Source: Oceanococcus sp964629015 (GTDB lineage: Bacteria; Pseudomonadota; Gammaproteobacteria; Nevskiales; Oceanococcaceae). From it: a DNA stretch of 64,000 nt. Numbering within the stretch: the first letter of the stretch is position 1; each line of letters opens with the position of its first letter. The stretch lies in the NCBI GenBank assembly GCA_964629015.1, contig CAZVMN010000013.1, positions 27,580-91,579 of the forward strand, in the 5' to 3' direction. The notes beneath the pieces are model-generated. The model had not been told where the DNA came from and did not search any database. It saw nothing but the letters and a program-made list of their open reading frames with translations. Of the stretch, positions 1-8,418 are shown piece after piece. Position numbers and translations under genes: made by a program.

Positions 1-1359
1 CAGGTTGAGCCGCCATGCGCCGTTGAAGGCTGCAACATCATTGTTCTTCTCGCCGTCCAGATAGGTCTGGCCGCCGCTGAGGTTGCCGCTCAGTTCCCAG
101 TCACCCTGGCGATAACTCAAGCCGGTGCCCAGGCGCCATTGCGTGGTGTTGAATTCGTCGGCGTCGGCATAGCTGCGGTTGGACACTTGCGCCATGTTGA
201 CCCAGCGCCAGCGCGGACTGACCGGCAGAGCATGTTGCAGGTTGGCGGCCAGTTCGGCGTATGGGGAGTCGCTGCTTCGGGCTTGCTCATCCAAGACGAA
301 TCCGGCAAAGGTCTGCAGGTCAGTTGCGCTATTGGCATTGGAGTCATGCCCCACCAGCAGATCAACCAGCGCTTGCCAGCGGGGCTGATAGCGCGCCGCG
401 CGCCGCTGGATGGCTTGGAGATAACTGTCGATCACTTGCGCAGCCCGTGGCGGCGGGTTTTGCTGACCCAAATGCTCAAACACTTGGCGGGCGGATTCGT
501 TCTCCCCGGTCTCAAAATAGGCGCGTCCCAGGTCAAGGCGGATGCCCAAACCCTGCGGACGGATTTGGGTGGCGCGGAGCAACGGAAACAGCGCATCTTG
601 AGGTCGACCGCTGTCCAGCAGCAGCACACCCAAGGCGTAGTCGTAGTCGGGATCGCCAGCGTATTCGGCTTCGAGTGCGAGGAGTTGCTCAAGTGCTTGG
701 GTGCGCTCCTTGGCGTTCGAAACGCTCAGCGCCTGTGCGTAAACCGGATGATTGGCAAACGGTTCGACGGCGGGTGATGCGGCGTCGGCGAAGGCCGGCA
801 GAGCACGTGTGCTGCCGGTGTCCGCGCTCGCGGGCGTCATGTCCTGCTTGCGAGGGGGCGCTTGCGCTGCCGGTGACGCGCCAGGCACGGGTGAATTCGC
901 CGCGGCGGTATTGTCGGACATCGACGATGTCAGTCCATCCAGCCCGGTTGGCGGCGGCACAGCTTGGTTGACGTCAATGGCCGCCATTTGAGCGTCAGTC
1001 AAAGGCGCGCTCGCAGTAGCGGAGGCAGGAGTCGATTCTCCTGAACCCTGCTCCAGACTGAGTCCTTGTGCCCAAGTCTCACGCACCTTGGCCGAAGACG
1101 GGATTGTCAGCATCGTGCCCGCTCGCAGGGTGTTGAGCCCGCCGCTGAAGGCAGCGCGGTTGCCTGCATAAATGGCCAAAGCCCATTGACGCAGGTTCAG
1201 GTCGGTTTGCGGATCGCGAAACTGTCGAGCGATGGAGTAAACCCCCTCGCCGATTTGGGTCGGACCATATTGTTGTTGCGCGACAGCCGGCGCGCTCACA
1301 GAAAACGCAAGCAAAGCAGAAACGACCAAGCCGTGTCTGCTACCCCTTGAATCGCTCAT
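1..1359 (-). CDS. FimV-like LysM/TPR protein with beta-barrel-like C-terminus (partial)
   Basis: The reading frame is open from an ATG at 1359 to the left edge, so only the first 453 residues are present. Residues 1-28 form a signal peptide ending in APAVAQ. Residues 30-95 (YGPTQIGEGVYSIARQF ... LRAGTMLTIP) match the FimV N-terminal LysM-like peptidoglycan-binding module. A Pro/Ala/Ser-rich linker follows. From about 210 to 330 there are TPR-like helices (ALGVLLLDSGRPQDALFPLL, LDLGRAYFETGENESARQV). From about 365 to the edge the pattern is alternating aromatic/polar strands (WRLGTGLSYRQGDWELSGNL), as in an outer-membrane barrel. FimV proteins normally have a transmembrane segment and an acidic TPR tail instead, so this is probably a periplasm/outer-membrane protein with a FimV-type head. 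Function is unknown. The upstream GGGG before the ATG is a weak ribosome site. Confidence 0.7.
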   Translation of the reverse strand, partial: MSDSRGSRHGLVVSALLAFSVSAPAVAQQQYGPTQIGEGVYSIARQFRDPQTDLNLRQWALAIYAGNRAAFSGGLNTLRAGTMLTIPSSAKVRETWAQGLSLEQGSGESTPASATASAPLTDAQMAAIDVNQAVPPPTGLDGLTSSMSDNTAAANSPVPGASPAAQAPPRKQDMTPASADTGSTRALPAFADAASPAVEPFANHPVYAQALSVSNAKERTQALEQLLALEAEYAGDPDYDYALGVLLLDSGRPQDALFPLLRATQIRPQGLGIRLDLGRAYFETGENESARQVFEHLGQQNPPPRAAQVIDSYLQAIQRRAARYQPRWQALVDLLVGHDSNANSATDLQTFAGFVLDEQARSSDSPYAELAANLQHALPVSPRWRWVNMAQVSNRSYADADEFNTTQWRLGTGLSYRQGDWELSGNLSGGQTYLDGEKNNDVAAFNGAWRLNL

Positions 1360-1425
1360 TGAACCCCATCCCCACAGCACATACGGCACAATACATTGAT
1401 ACTACTCCCAAAAGAGCCTGTTTTC

Positions 1426-2556
1426 ATGACCCACGTCATCGTCGGGATGTCCGGCGGCGTTGATTCCTCATTAACGGCAGCCCTTTTGTTGGAACAAGGC
1501 TACTCCGTTGAGGGGCTGTTCATGTTCAACTGGGCTCAAGATGAGGACGCCTATTGCACCGCGGCTGAAGATTACGCCGTGGCCGCCGAGGTGGCCGCGG
1601 ATTTGGGGATCAAGCTGCACCGTGCCGATTTCAGCCAGGAGTACCGTGAGCGTGTGTTCTCGCACTTCCTTGACGAGTACCGACGCGGTCGTACCCCGAG
1701 TCCCGATTTGCTGTGCAACCGTGAAATCAAATTTCGCGAGTTCCTCAACTACGCCAGTCAACTGGGAGCCGATGCGATTGCGACCGGCCACTACGCTCGT
1801 ATTGAGCACCGCCATGGGCGCGCGCACCTTTTGCAGGCGGTGGATCAAAACAAGGACCAGACCTATTTCCTGGCGGCGGTGGACGGACAGGCTTTTGAGC
1901 GCGTGCTGTTTCCTTTGGGCGAATTCACCAAACCTGAAGTGCGGGAGATGGCCCAGGCGCGCGGCCTGGTGAACTACCAGCGCAAGGACAGCACGGGTAT
2001 CTGTTTCATCGGAGAGCGCCCCATGCGGGAGTTCTTATCGCGCTATATGGAATCGCAGGGTGGTCGCATCATCGATGATTCCGGGCACGATTTGGGAGAA
2101 CATCCGGGGCTGTGCTTTTTCACCATCGGCCAACGCAAAGGATTGGGCATTGGCGGGCAAAAACACGCCAAAGACTCGCCCTGGTACGTCTACGCCAAAG
2201 ACACACAAAGCGAAACCCTGTACGTCACTCAGGATGAAAATCACCCGGCATTGCATTGTCAGGAAGCCCGCCTTGAACCGCCGCACTGGCTGCATCACGC
2301 ACCGGATGAGGCAGTCTGGCGTGGTCATGCTCGCATCCGCCATCGTCAGCCTCTGCAAGCTTGCACATTGACCTTGGATCGTGGCGGTGCGTCGCTGCGT
2401 TTTGATGCCCCGCAGTGGGCGATTGCGCCTGGGCAGTCTGCTGTTTTTTACGACGGCGATGAATGTATAGGCTCGGCTGTGATTGATCACGCAATGCCGG
2501 CAGCACAGGCCGCGAGCGCTGCCGTCAGGCCCGAGCTGAGCCAGAATCCGGTATAA
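1426..2556 (+). CDS. mnmA: tRNA-specific 2-thiouridylase MnmA
   Basis: MnmA activates U34 of Lys, Glu and Gln tRNAs with ATP and inserts sulfur relayed by the Tus system, giving s2U34. The PP-loop SGGVDSS is at residues 9-15. The first catalytic Cys lies in DLLCNREIKF near residue 100 and the second in TGICFIGER near 197; both are required for the persulfide/disulfide chemistry. The C-terminal beta-barrel is intact. Its length of 376 aa fits the family (E. coli 368). An in-frame TTG lies upstream at 1396, but the ATG at 1426 starts the conserved MTHVIVGMSGG, so I chose it; the ribosome site (AGAG) is weak. It is divergent from the FimV-like gene and followed by acnA after 65 bp. Confidence 0.96.
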   Translation: MTHVIVGMSGGVDSSLTAALLLEQGYSVEGLFMFNWAQDEDAYCTAAEDYAVAAEVAADLGIKLHRADFSQEYRERVFSHFLDEYRRGRTPSPDLLCNREIKFREFLNYASQLGADAIATGHYARIEHRHGRAHLLQAVDQNKDQTYFLAAVDGQAFERVLFPLGEFTKPEVREMAQARGLVNYQRKDSTGICFIGERPMREFLSRYMESQGGRIIDDSGHDLGEHPGLCFFTIGQRKGLGIGGQKHAKDSPWYVYAKDTQSETLYVTQDENHPALHCQEARLEPPHWLHHAPDEAVWRGHARIRHRQPLQACTLTLDRGGASLRFDAPQWAIAPGQSAVFYDGDECIGSAVIDHAMPAAQAASAAVRPELSQNPV

Positions 2557-2621
2557 TTTTGCCCCCAAATTGAGTGCGTTCGCGCTCGGTTTTCCCCTCT
2601 TTCAAACAGGGAGATTTGTTC

Positions 2622-5330
2622 ATGACAGACAGTTTCGGTGCCCGCGACCAACTTGCGGTTGGCAGCACGACTTACGATTACTACCGTCTCGGCGCGGTGG
2701 CCTCAAAGGCTCAACTCGACCGCTTGCCCTACTCCCTGAAGGTGTTGCTGGAAAATCTGGTGCGCCACGAAGATGGCGTCAACATCACCAAGGACGACAT
2801 CAGCGCCTTAATCAACTGGGACCCCAAAGCCGAACCGGATACTGAAATCGCGTTCACCCCGGCGCGCGTGATCCTTCAGGACTTCACCGGTGTGCCTTGT
2901 GTGGTCGACTTGGCCGCAATGCGTGATGCGGTGGCCAAGCTCGGTGGTGATGCGACCAAGATCAACCCGCTGGTGCCGGTCGAACTGGTGATCGACCACT
3001 CGGTGATGGTCGACAACTCGGGCAGCTCCGACGCATTGGATCTGAACGCCAAAATCGAATTTGATCGCAACAAGGAACGCTATGCATTCCTGCGCTGGGG
3101 GCAGACTGCGTTCGACAACTTCAAGGTCGTGCCGCCGGACACCGGCATTGTTCACCAGGTCAATATTGAATACCTCGCCCGCGTCATCTTCGGCAAGGAG
3201 ACCGGTGTTGCCTACCCTGACACTGTGGTCGGCACGGATTCGCACACCACCATGGTCAATGGCATCGGTGTGTTGGGCTGGGGCGTCGGCGGCATCGAAG
3301 CTGAGGCCGCCATGCTGGGACAGCCTGTGACCATGCTGATCCCGCAGGTGGTGGGCTATCGGCTGACTGGAAAACTGGCCGAAGGCGTAACCGCCACCGA
3401 TCTGGTGCTGACCATCGTGGAGCGTCTGCGTCAACTCGGTGTTGTCGGAAAGTTCGTCGAATTCTTTGGTGAAGGCCTGGCTCAGCTGCCTCTGGCGGAT
3501 CGCGCCACGATCGCCAATATGGCGCCGGAGTACGGCGCAACCTGCGGCATCTTCCCGGTGGATGAGGCGACCATCAATTATCTCAAGCTGACCGGTCGTG
3601 ACGACGATGAGTTGGCGCTGGTGGAAACCTACGCCAAGGCCAACGGCATGTGGCGTAACGACGATGATCCGGATGCGGAATACAGCCACGTGCTGGAGCT
3701 GGATTTGTCCACTGTGCAACCCTCGTTGGCGGGACCGAAACGTCCGCAGGATCGCATCCTGCTGTCCGACATGAAGACCAGCTATCAGCAGCATCTCAAG
3801 CCGATGATTGCTGAGCGGTGCGACAAGTCACCCGCGGAAGCGCGGCTGGAAAGTGAAGGCGGACCGGTGGTCAAATCCGGTGTCTCCAGAGTGGCTGTCG
3901 ATGGCAGCGAGTTCGAGCTCTCCGACGGTTCCGTAGTGATCGCGGCCATCACGTCGTGCACCAATACATCAAACCCGGTGGTGCTGCTGGGCGCAGGGAT
4001 TGTCGCCCAGAAAGCCGTGGCCAAAGGCCTTAAGGTCAAGCCATGGGTCAAAACCTCCCTGGCGCCGGGCTCGCAGGTGGTCACTGATTACCTCAACAAA
4101 GCCGGGCTGATGGGTGATCTCGAAGCGCTGGGCTTCCACGTTGTGGGCTATGGCTGCACCACCTGCATCGGCAACTCAGGTCCGCTCAAGCCGGCGATTT
4201 CCCAGGCGATTCAGGACCATGATTTGGTCGCCACATCGGTGCTGTCAGGCAACCGCAACTTTGAAGGGCGAGTGCATGCTGATGTTCGAATGAATTTCCT
4301 CGCCTCCCCGCCTCTGGTTGTGGCCTACGCTCTGGCCGGCACGGTGGACATTGATTTGGTCAATGACCCGATTGCACAGGACGCCGATGGTAACGATGTG
4401 TTCCTCAAGGACATCTGGCCAAGCAACGCCGAAATTCAGGAGACGCTGGCCTCCAGTCTGAATTCCGACATGTTCAAAGCGCGTTACGCCGATGTCTACG
4501 CGGGTGATGCGCGTTGGCAGGGTCTGGAGATCCCGACCGGGAAGATCTACGAGTGGGACGATACGTCCACCTACGTGCAGAACCCGCCCTACTTTGAAGG
4601 CATGTCGATGGACACCGGCAGCATCGATGACATCAAGGGCGCACGGTGTCTGGCCAAGCTGGGTGATTCCATCACCACCGACCACATTTCTCCGGCCGGT
4701 GCGATCAAAGCGGATCAGGATGCCGGTGAATATCTGATGTCCAAAGGTGTTCAGCAGGCAGACTTCAACTCTCTGGGCAGTCGTCGCGGCAATCATGAAG
4801 TGATGATGCGCGGCACCTTTGCCAACATCCGTCTGCGCAACCAGATTGCACCGGGTACGGAAGGCGGCTGGACCCGTCACCTGCCCGATGGCGAGCAGAT
4901 GTCGATCTACGAAGCCGCCATGAAGTACAAGGCGGAAAACACGCCGCTGGTGGTTCTGGGTGGCAAGGAATACGGCACCGGTTCATCGCGCGACTGGGCG
5001 GCTAAGGGCACCATTTTGCTCGGCGTCAAAGCGGTGATCACCGAGAGCTTTGAGCGGATTCACCGTTCCAATCTGGTCGGCATGGGCGTGTTGCCGCTGC
5101 AGTTCCCGGATGGTGAAAGTCACGAATCGATGGGCCTGACCGGTTTGGAAACCTTCGACATCGAAGGTTTGAGCCGCGGTGCTAAGAGCGTGAAAGTTAC
5201 CGCCACTGCTGATGATGGCAGCGTCAAGAGTTTCGACGCCAAAGTGCGCATCGATACGCCCAAAGAATGGGACTACTACGAACACGGCGGTATTTTGCAG
5301 TACGTGATTCGTCAGCTCGCCGCAGCTTAG
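2622..5330 (+). CDS. acnA: aconitate hydratase A
   Basis: Cytoplasmic 4Fe-4S enzyme that isomerises citrate to isocitrate in the TCA cycle. At 902 aa it matches the AcnA/IRP1-type family (E. coli AcnA 891). The three cluster ligands are visible: Cys in SCTNTSNP in the middle of the protein and the two in GYGCTTCIGNSG. The C-terminal swivel domain carries the substrate-binding GSSRDWAAKG loop. I chose the ATG at 2622 because AGGGAG precedes it at good spacing, and MTDSFGARDQL is a typical AcnA start. The gene ends in a strong hairpin terminator shared with the convergent AraC gene. Codon use is like its neighbours. Confidence 0.97.
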   Translation: MTDSFGARDQLAVGSTTYDYYRLGAVASKAQLDRLPYSLKVLLENLVRHEDGVNITKDDISALINWDPKAEPDTEIAFTPARVILQDFTGVPCVVDLAAMRDAVAKLGGDATKINPLVPVELVIDHSVMVDNSGSSDALDLNAKIEFDRNKERYAFLRWGQTAFDNFKVVPPDTGIVHQVNIEYLARVIFGKETGVAYPDTVVGTDSHTTMVNGIGVLGWGVGGIEAEAAMLGQPVTMLIPQVVGYRLTGKLAEGVTATDLVLTIVERLRQLGVVGKFVEFFGEGLAQLPLADRATIANMAPEYGATCGIFPVDEATINYLKLTGRDDDELALVETYAKANGMWRNDDDPDAEYSHVLELDLSTVQPSLAGPKRPQDRILLSDMKTSYQQHLKPMIAERCDKSPAEARLESEGGPVVKSGVSRVAVDGSEFELSDGSVVIAAITSCTNTSNPVVLLGAGIVAQKAVAKGLKVKPWVKTSLAPGSQVVTDYLNKAGLMGDLEALGFHVVGYGCTTCIGNSGPLKPAISQAIQDHDLVATSVLSGNRNFEGRVHADVRMNFLASPPLVVAYALAGTVDIDLVNDPIAQDADGNDVFLKDIWPSNAEIQETLASSLNSDMFKARYADVYAGDARWQGLEIPTGKIYEWDDTSTYVQNPPYFEGMSMDTGSIDDIKGARCLAKLGDSITTDHISPAGAIKADQDAGEYLMSKGVQQADFNSLGSRRGNHEVMMRGTFANIRLRNQIAPGTEGGWTRHLPDGEQMSIYEAAMKYKAENTPLVVLGGKEYGTGSSRDWAAKGTILLGVKAVITESFERIHRSNLVGMGVLPLQFPDGESHESMGLTGLETFDIEGLSRGAKSVKVTATADDGSVKSFDAKVRIDTPKEWDYYEHGGILQYVIRQLAAA

Positions 5331-5357
5331 GCTTCGGTCGTCGTACCCCAATACAAG

Positions 5358-5382
5358 CGCCCCGCATTGCGGGGCGTTTTTT
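5358..5382 (+). terminator. Rho-independent terminator after acnA
   Basis: An 8-bp GC-rich stem (CGCCCCGC / GCGGGGCG) with a 3-nt ATT loop is followed by six T. It starts 27 bp after the acnA stop. The T-run overlaps the stop codon of the convergent AraC-type gene. Confidence 0.92.
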
Positions 5383-6421
5383 ATTGTGCGTTTGATCGAT
5401 ACTGACTGGGACTCGTCCCTTCGATTTTGCGAAAGGCGCGGGTGAAATTGGCGGCGTCGGTGTAGCCCAGCTCCAATGCAATGTCCGTGATGGCCGCGCC
5501 CGTTCCTGTGAGCAAACGCTGGGCCCGTTCGTGCCGGACCTGTTGCAGCAATGCGCGATAGCCAGCCCCTTCGCGCTGCAGGTAACGGTCGAGCGAACGC
5601 GGCGACATGTTCAGGGTGTGGGCCATTTCATCCATGCTCGGCATGCCATGGCGGGCTTCGCGCAACATCATGCGCACCCAACCGCTGACGTCCTGGCGAT
5701 TCACCGCGCCCTGCACCATGCTGCGGCAGCGTTCTTCGGCGGCCTTGAGAGCAACCTCATCGGCCAGGGCCAAGGCTTTGTCCCCGGCGCTGGCGGGAAA
5801 CACGAAACGCACTTCCGGCGGGATTGAGGGAATGAAATGGCAGCGGGCCTCGCGCAGTTCCTGATATCGCTGCACGTGCGGCGGTTCACTCAGCGACAGG
5901 TACAACGCGTAGTCCGGCATCTGGCCTTGCATCAGCTCGCGGATCTCGAAGTGCGCGGCGCTGGCCAGGGCTTCCAGATGCACATCAAGACAAACCTGCG
6001 AGGTCGCTGCTACCGCTTGGAAGGTGAACTCCATATGGCGTTGATCGCGCCGATAGCGTGCTTGAAAACTGGGCATGATCAGGCGAAAAAACCGCGAGAC
6101 CAGACGCAACGCGTAGTCCACATTGGGACTGCTCAGAATGCCGTAGCCAACAATGTCATGTGAGCTCAACTTGAGAGATTTGCCCAGTTCAAAACCAAGA
6201 TCGCGGCGCCCGGTGAGTTGCACGCCAGCCTGGACCATGAGATCAACCTGATGCAGCGCCACTGTGGCGCCGGGCTGGCTCAAGCTGCTGAGAGTGAGGT
6301 CCAGTGGGCGCAGCAAATCATCCACATCAATACCGTCACGCAGCAACACATCGGCGACCCGGGCGTAATAGCGTGCGGGGATACGTAGTTCCCTGGTTTC
6401 GGTGGCGGACGATGAGTTCAT
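5381..6421 (-). CDS. AraC-family transcriptional regulator (likely alkB regulator)
   Basis: A 346-aa one-component regulator. The N-terminal two thirds resemble the arabinose-binding-type domain of OruR/AraC regulators. The last 100 residues form the double helix-turn-helix: first helix pair around MDEMAHTLNMSPRSLDRYL, second around ITDIALELGYTDAANFTRAF, with the family signature ending in SPSQYR. It is divergent from the alkane hydroxylase gene, and AraC/XylS-type proteins such as Acinetobacter AlkR control alkane hydroxylases, so activation of the neighbouring gene in response to alkanes or their products is likely (inference). A GTG at 6490 is in frame, but the ATG at 6421 keeps the intergenic repeats outside the coding region. 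No good ribosome site is visible at either start. Confidence 0.88.
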   Translation of the reverse strand: MNSSSATETRELRIPARYYARVADVLLRDGIDVDDLLRPLDLTLSSLSQPGATVALHQVDLMVQAGVQLTGRRDLGFELGKSLKLSSHDIVGYGILSSPNVDYALRLVSRFFRLIMPSFQARYRRDQRHMEFTFQAVAATSQVCLDVHLEALASAAHFEIRELMQGQMPDYALYLSLSEPPHVQRYQELREARCHFIPSIPPEVRFVFPASAGDKALALADEVALKAAEERCRSMVQGAVNRQDVSGWVRMMLREARHGMPSMDEMAHTLNMSPRSLDRYLQREGAGYRALLQQVRHERAQRLLTGTGAAITDIALELGYTDAANFTRAFRKIEGTSPSQYRSNAQ

Positions 6422-6436
6422 GCCCGAACTGTCTGA

Positions 6437-6469
6437 AAATGACAGGCAGATGTCAAGAAATGACAAGCC
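6437..6469. promoter_or_regulatory. candidate AraC-type operator: direct repeat with 21-bp phase
   Basis: AAATGACAGGC (6437-6447) recurs as AAATGACAAGC (6458-6468), exactly 21 bp or two helical turns apart. That is the usual layout of AraC/XylS half-sites. A TGACAT on the other strand lies between them. The element sits between the start of the AraC-type gene and alkB, about 85 bp before the alkB ATG. Assignment to that regulator is inference. Confidence 0.5.
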
Positions 6470-6554
6470 AATGCCCGGCAAGCTCTCCACAATGCGCTCA
6501 TGTCATGGCTCACGAAGTGGGCGATGCAGCGAAATTGCGATGAGGAGAATCAGC

Positions 6555-7964
6555 ATGAGCACAATTCAGGCTTCACCCGTTTCAGAGGCTTTCCAGTGGC
6601 GGGACAGCAAACGCTATCTGTGGCTGCTAAGTCCCCTGCTGCCGATTTTGGGGTTTTTGTCTGTCGCGTTGTTCTATCTGTCGGGCTACAGCGTGTTTGC
6701 CTGGGGCGGCCCGATTTTGATGTATGCCGTGATACCCCTGTTCGATCGTCTGATCGGGACCGATAGCAGCAATCCCCCGGAAGCTGCTGTCGAGCATCTT
6801 GAAAACGATGCCTACTACCGGCTGATCGTATACGCCTACATTCCCGCCCAGTTTGCGATGACCATTTTGGGCGCCTGGGTGTTCATGACCGGTGATCTGA
6901 GCGGCTGGACCATCCTCGGTCTGGCGCTGACTTGCGGCACCATCAATGGTGTGGCGATTAACACGGCGCATGAGCTGGGCCACAAGAAAGAGAGCCTGGA
7001 CCGCTGGCTGTCCAAGCTCACGCTGGCGCCGGTGGCCTACGGCCATTTCTATGTTGAGCACAATCGTGGTCACCACAAAAATGTGGCCACGCCGGAAGAT
7101 CCGGCCAGCTCGCGCATGGGCGAGTCATTCTGGGCGTTTCTGCCGCGTACCATGGTGGGCAGCTTGCGTTCGGCCTGGGCGATCGAAAAACAGCGTTTGG
7201 AACGCAAAGGTAAAAGTGTTTGGGCCCTGGAGAACGACAATCTGCAGGCCTGGGCCATGACCGCCGTGCTGTTTGGCGGGCTGGCTGTGTGGTTGGGACC
7301 ATGGGCCTTGAGCTTTTTGTTTGTCCAAGCCTTTTTCGGCGCCAGCCTGCTTGAGGTCATCAACTACATCGAACATTACGGCCTGCTGCGTCAGAAAATG
7401 GCCAACGGTCGCTACGAACGCTGCGCGCCGCGCCACTCCTGGAACAGCAATCACGTTGTGACCAATCTGGTGCTGTATCAACTGCAACGCCATTCTGACC
7501 ATCACGCCAATCCGACGCGACGGTTCCAGGCCTTGCGTCACTTTGATGAAAGCCCGCAGCTGCCGTCCGGCTACGCTTCGATGCTGATGCTGGCGTATGT
7601 GCCGTGGTTGTGGTTCCGGGTCATGGATCCGCTGGTTGTCGCGCACCACAACGGTGATATCAGCAAAGCGCATCTCCATGCCCCCAAGCGTGAGGCCTTG
7701 CTGGCGCGCTGGCAGCACGGGCAAACGCTGCCTGAGCGTGAGGTCGAGCATGGCGGTGCAGACGCAGCGACGACGCCCCCCGCAACGGCCGAGGCAAGCC
7801 GCTACGAATGCACCGACTGCGGTTATATCTATGACGAAGCCGAGGGCTGCCCGCGCGAGGGCTACGCGCCGGGGACGCCGTGGGCGGCGCTGCCGGACGA
7901 CTGGCCCTGCCCGGACTGTGCGGTTCGCGAAAAACCAGATTTCAAGCCAGCAAAGGCAGCCTGA
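6555..7964 (+). CDS. alkB: alkane 1-monooxygenase fused to rubredoxin
   Basis: A 469-aa membrane di-iron enzyme that oxidises n-alkanes to 1-alkanols at the inner membrane. All AlkB signatures are present: HELGH at 139-143, EHNRGHH at 168-174, NYIEHYG at 270-276 and LQRHSDHH at 310-317, with hydrophobic spans between about 22 and 360. A linker rich in Ala, Thr and Pro (about 400-415) leads to a C-terminal rubredoxin with iron ligands Cys419, 422, 452 and 455. The electron carrier is therefore covalently attached. The second rubredoxin knuckle reads CPDCA where CPxCG is usual. The start is fixed by GAGGAG just upstream; an ATG at 6540 would overlap that site. No rubredoxin reductase gene lies in the window. 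Confidence 0.97.
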   Translation: MSTIQASPVSEAFQWRDSKRYLWLLSPLLPILGFLSVALFYLSGYSVFAWGGPILMYAVIPLFDRLIGTDSSNPPEAAVEHLENDAYYRLIVYAYIPAQFAMTILGAWVFMTGDLSGWTILGLALTCGTINGVAINTAHELGHKKESLDRWLSKLTLAPVAYGHFYVEHNRGHHKNVATPEDPASSRMGESFWAFLPRTMVGSLRSAWAIEKQRLERKGKSVWALENDNLQAWAMTAVLFGGLAVWLGPWALSFLFVQAFFGASLLEVINYIEHYGLLRQKMANGRYERCAPRHSWNSNHVVTNLVLYQLQRHSDHHANPTRRFQALRHFDESPQLPSGYASMLMLAYVPWLWFRVMDPLVVAHHNGDISKAHLHAPKREALLARWQHGQTLPEREVEHGGADAATTPPATAEASRYECTDCGYIYDEAEGCPREGYAPGTPWAALPDDWPCPDCAVREKPDFKPAKAA

Positions 7965-7985
7965 GGGATCAAGGCGGAGGTGAAG

Positions 7986-8010
7986 AGCGGCCCGAGGGCC
8001 GCTTTTCTTT
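7986..8010 (+). terminator. Rho-independent terminator after alkB
   Basis: The stem AGCGGCC / GGCCGCT with a 4-nt loop is followed by TTTTCTTTT. It lies about 20 bp after the alkB stop and before the convergent DUF2288 gene. Confidence 0.88.
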
Positions 8011-8333
8011 TATGCGGGTTGGCGTTCCTGAACCAACACCCAAGGGCTGACCACAACAGCCCACAAATCCAGCCCTGATTCGTTGGCCCAGCGTGCGGCG
8101 TTGTCGTCGCCCAGATGACCAAGCTGATCCGCCATCATCCACGCGCGCACCCTATCTTTGTCGTCGTCAGCAAAGGCTTGGGCGACCTGAATCAAGTCCA
8201 GTCCGGCGGCCACTTCGATGACGCGACCCACAGCGAACATACGCTCAATCTCGGCCCAGCTGACGCGGGCGGTTTCGCCGAGCAATTTGTCATAGGTTGG
8301 GATTTCGGTTTCGCTTAAGGAATCCACGGGCAA
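8010..8333 (-). CDS. DUF2288 family protein
   Basis: A 107-aa soluble protein that I recognise as the DUF2288 family of proteobacteria and cyanobacteria by the blocks LLGETARVSWAEIERMFA, GLDLIQVAQAFADDD and the closing LWAVVVSPWVLVQER. The family has no established function, and no catalytic residues or membrane segments stand out. The frame begins with TTG at 8333; a GTG two codons later (8327) is an equally likely start, and neither has a clear ribosome site. It is convergent with alkB and divergent from the ParA gene, so it is probably monocistronic. Confidence 0.8.
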   Translation of the reverse strand: MPVDSLSETEIPTYDKLLGETARVSWAEIERMFAVGRVIEVAAGLDLIQVAQAFADDDKDRVRAWMMADQLGHLGDDNAARWANESGLDLWAVVVSPWVLVQERQPA

Positions 8334-8418
8334 TCCAATTTATTCACCCATGTATTGTGCCATGCGAAGGGGCTTGCGCTAACATTGCGCCACCTCGTAA
8401 CGGTCCTTGGGAGTTGGC

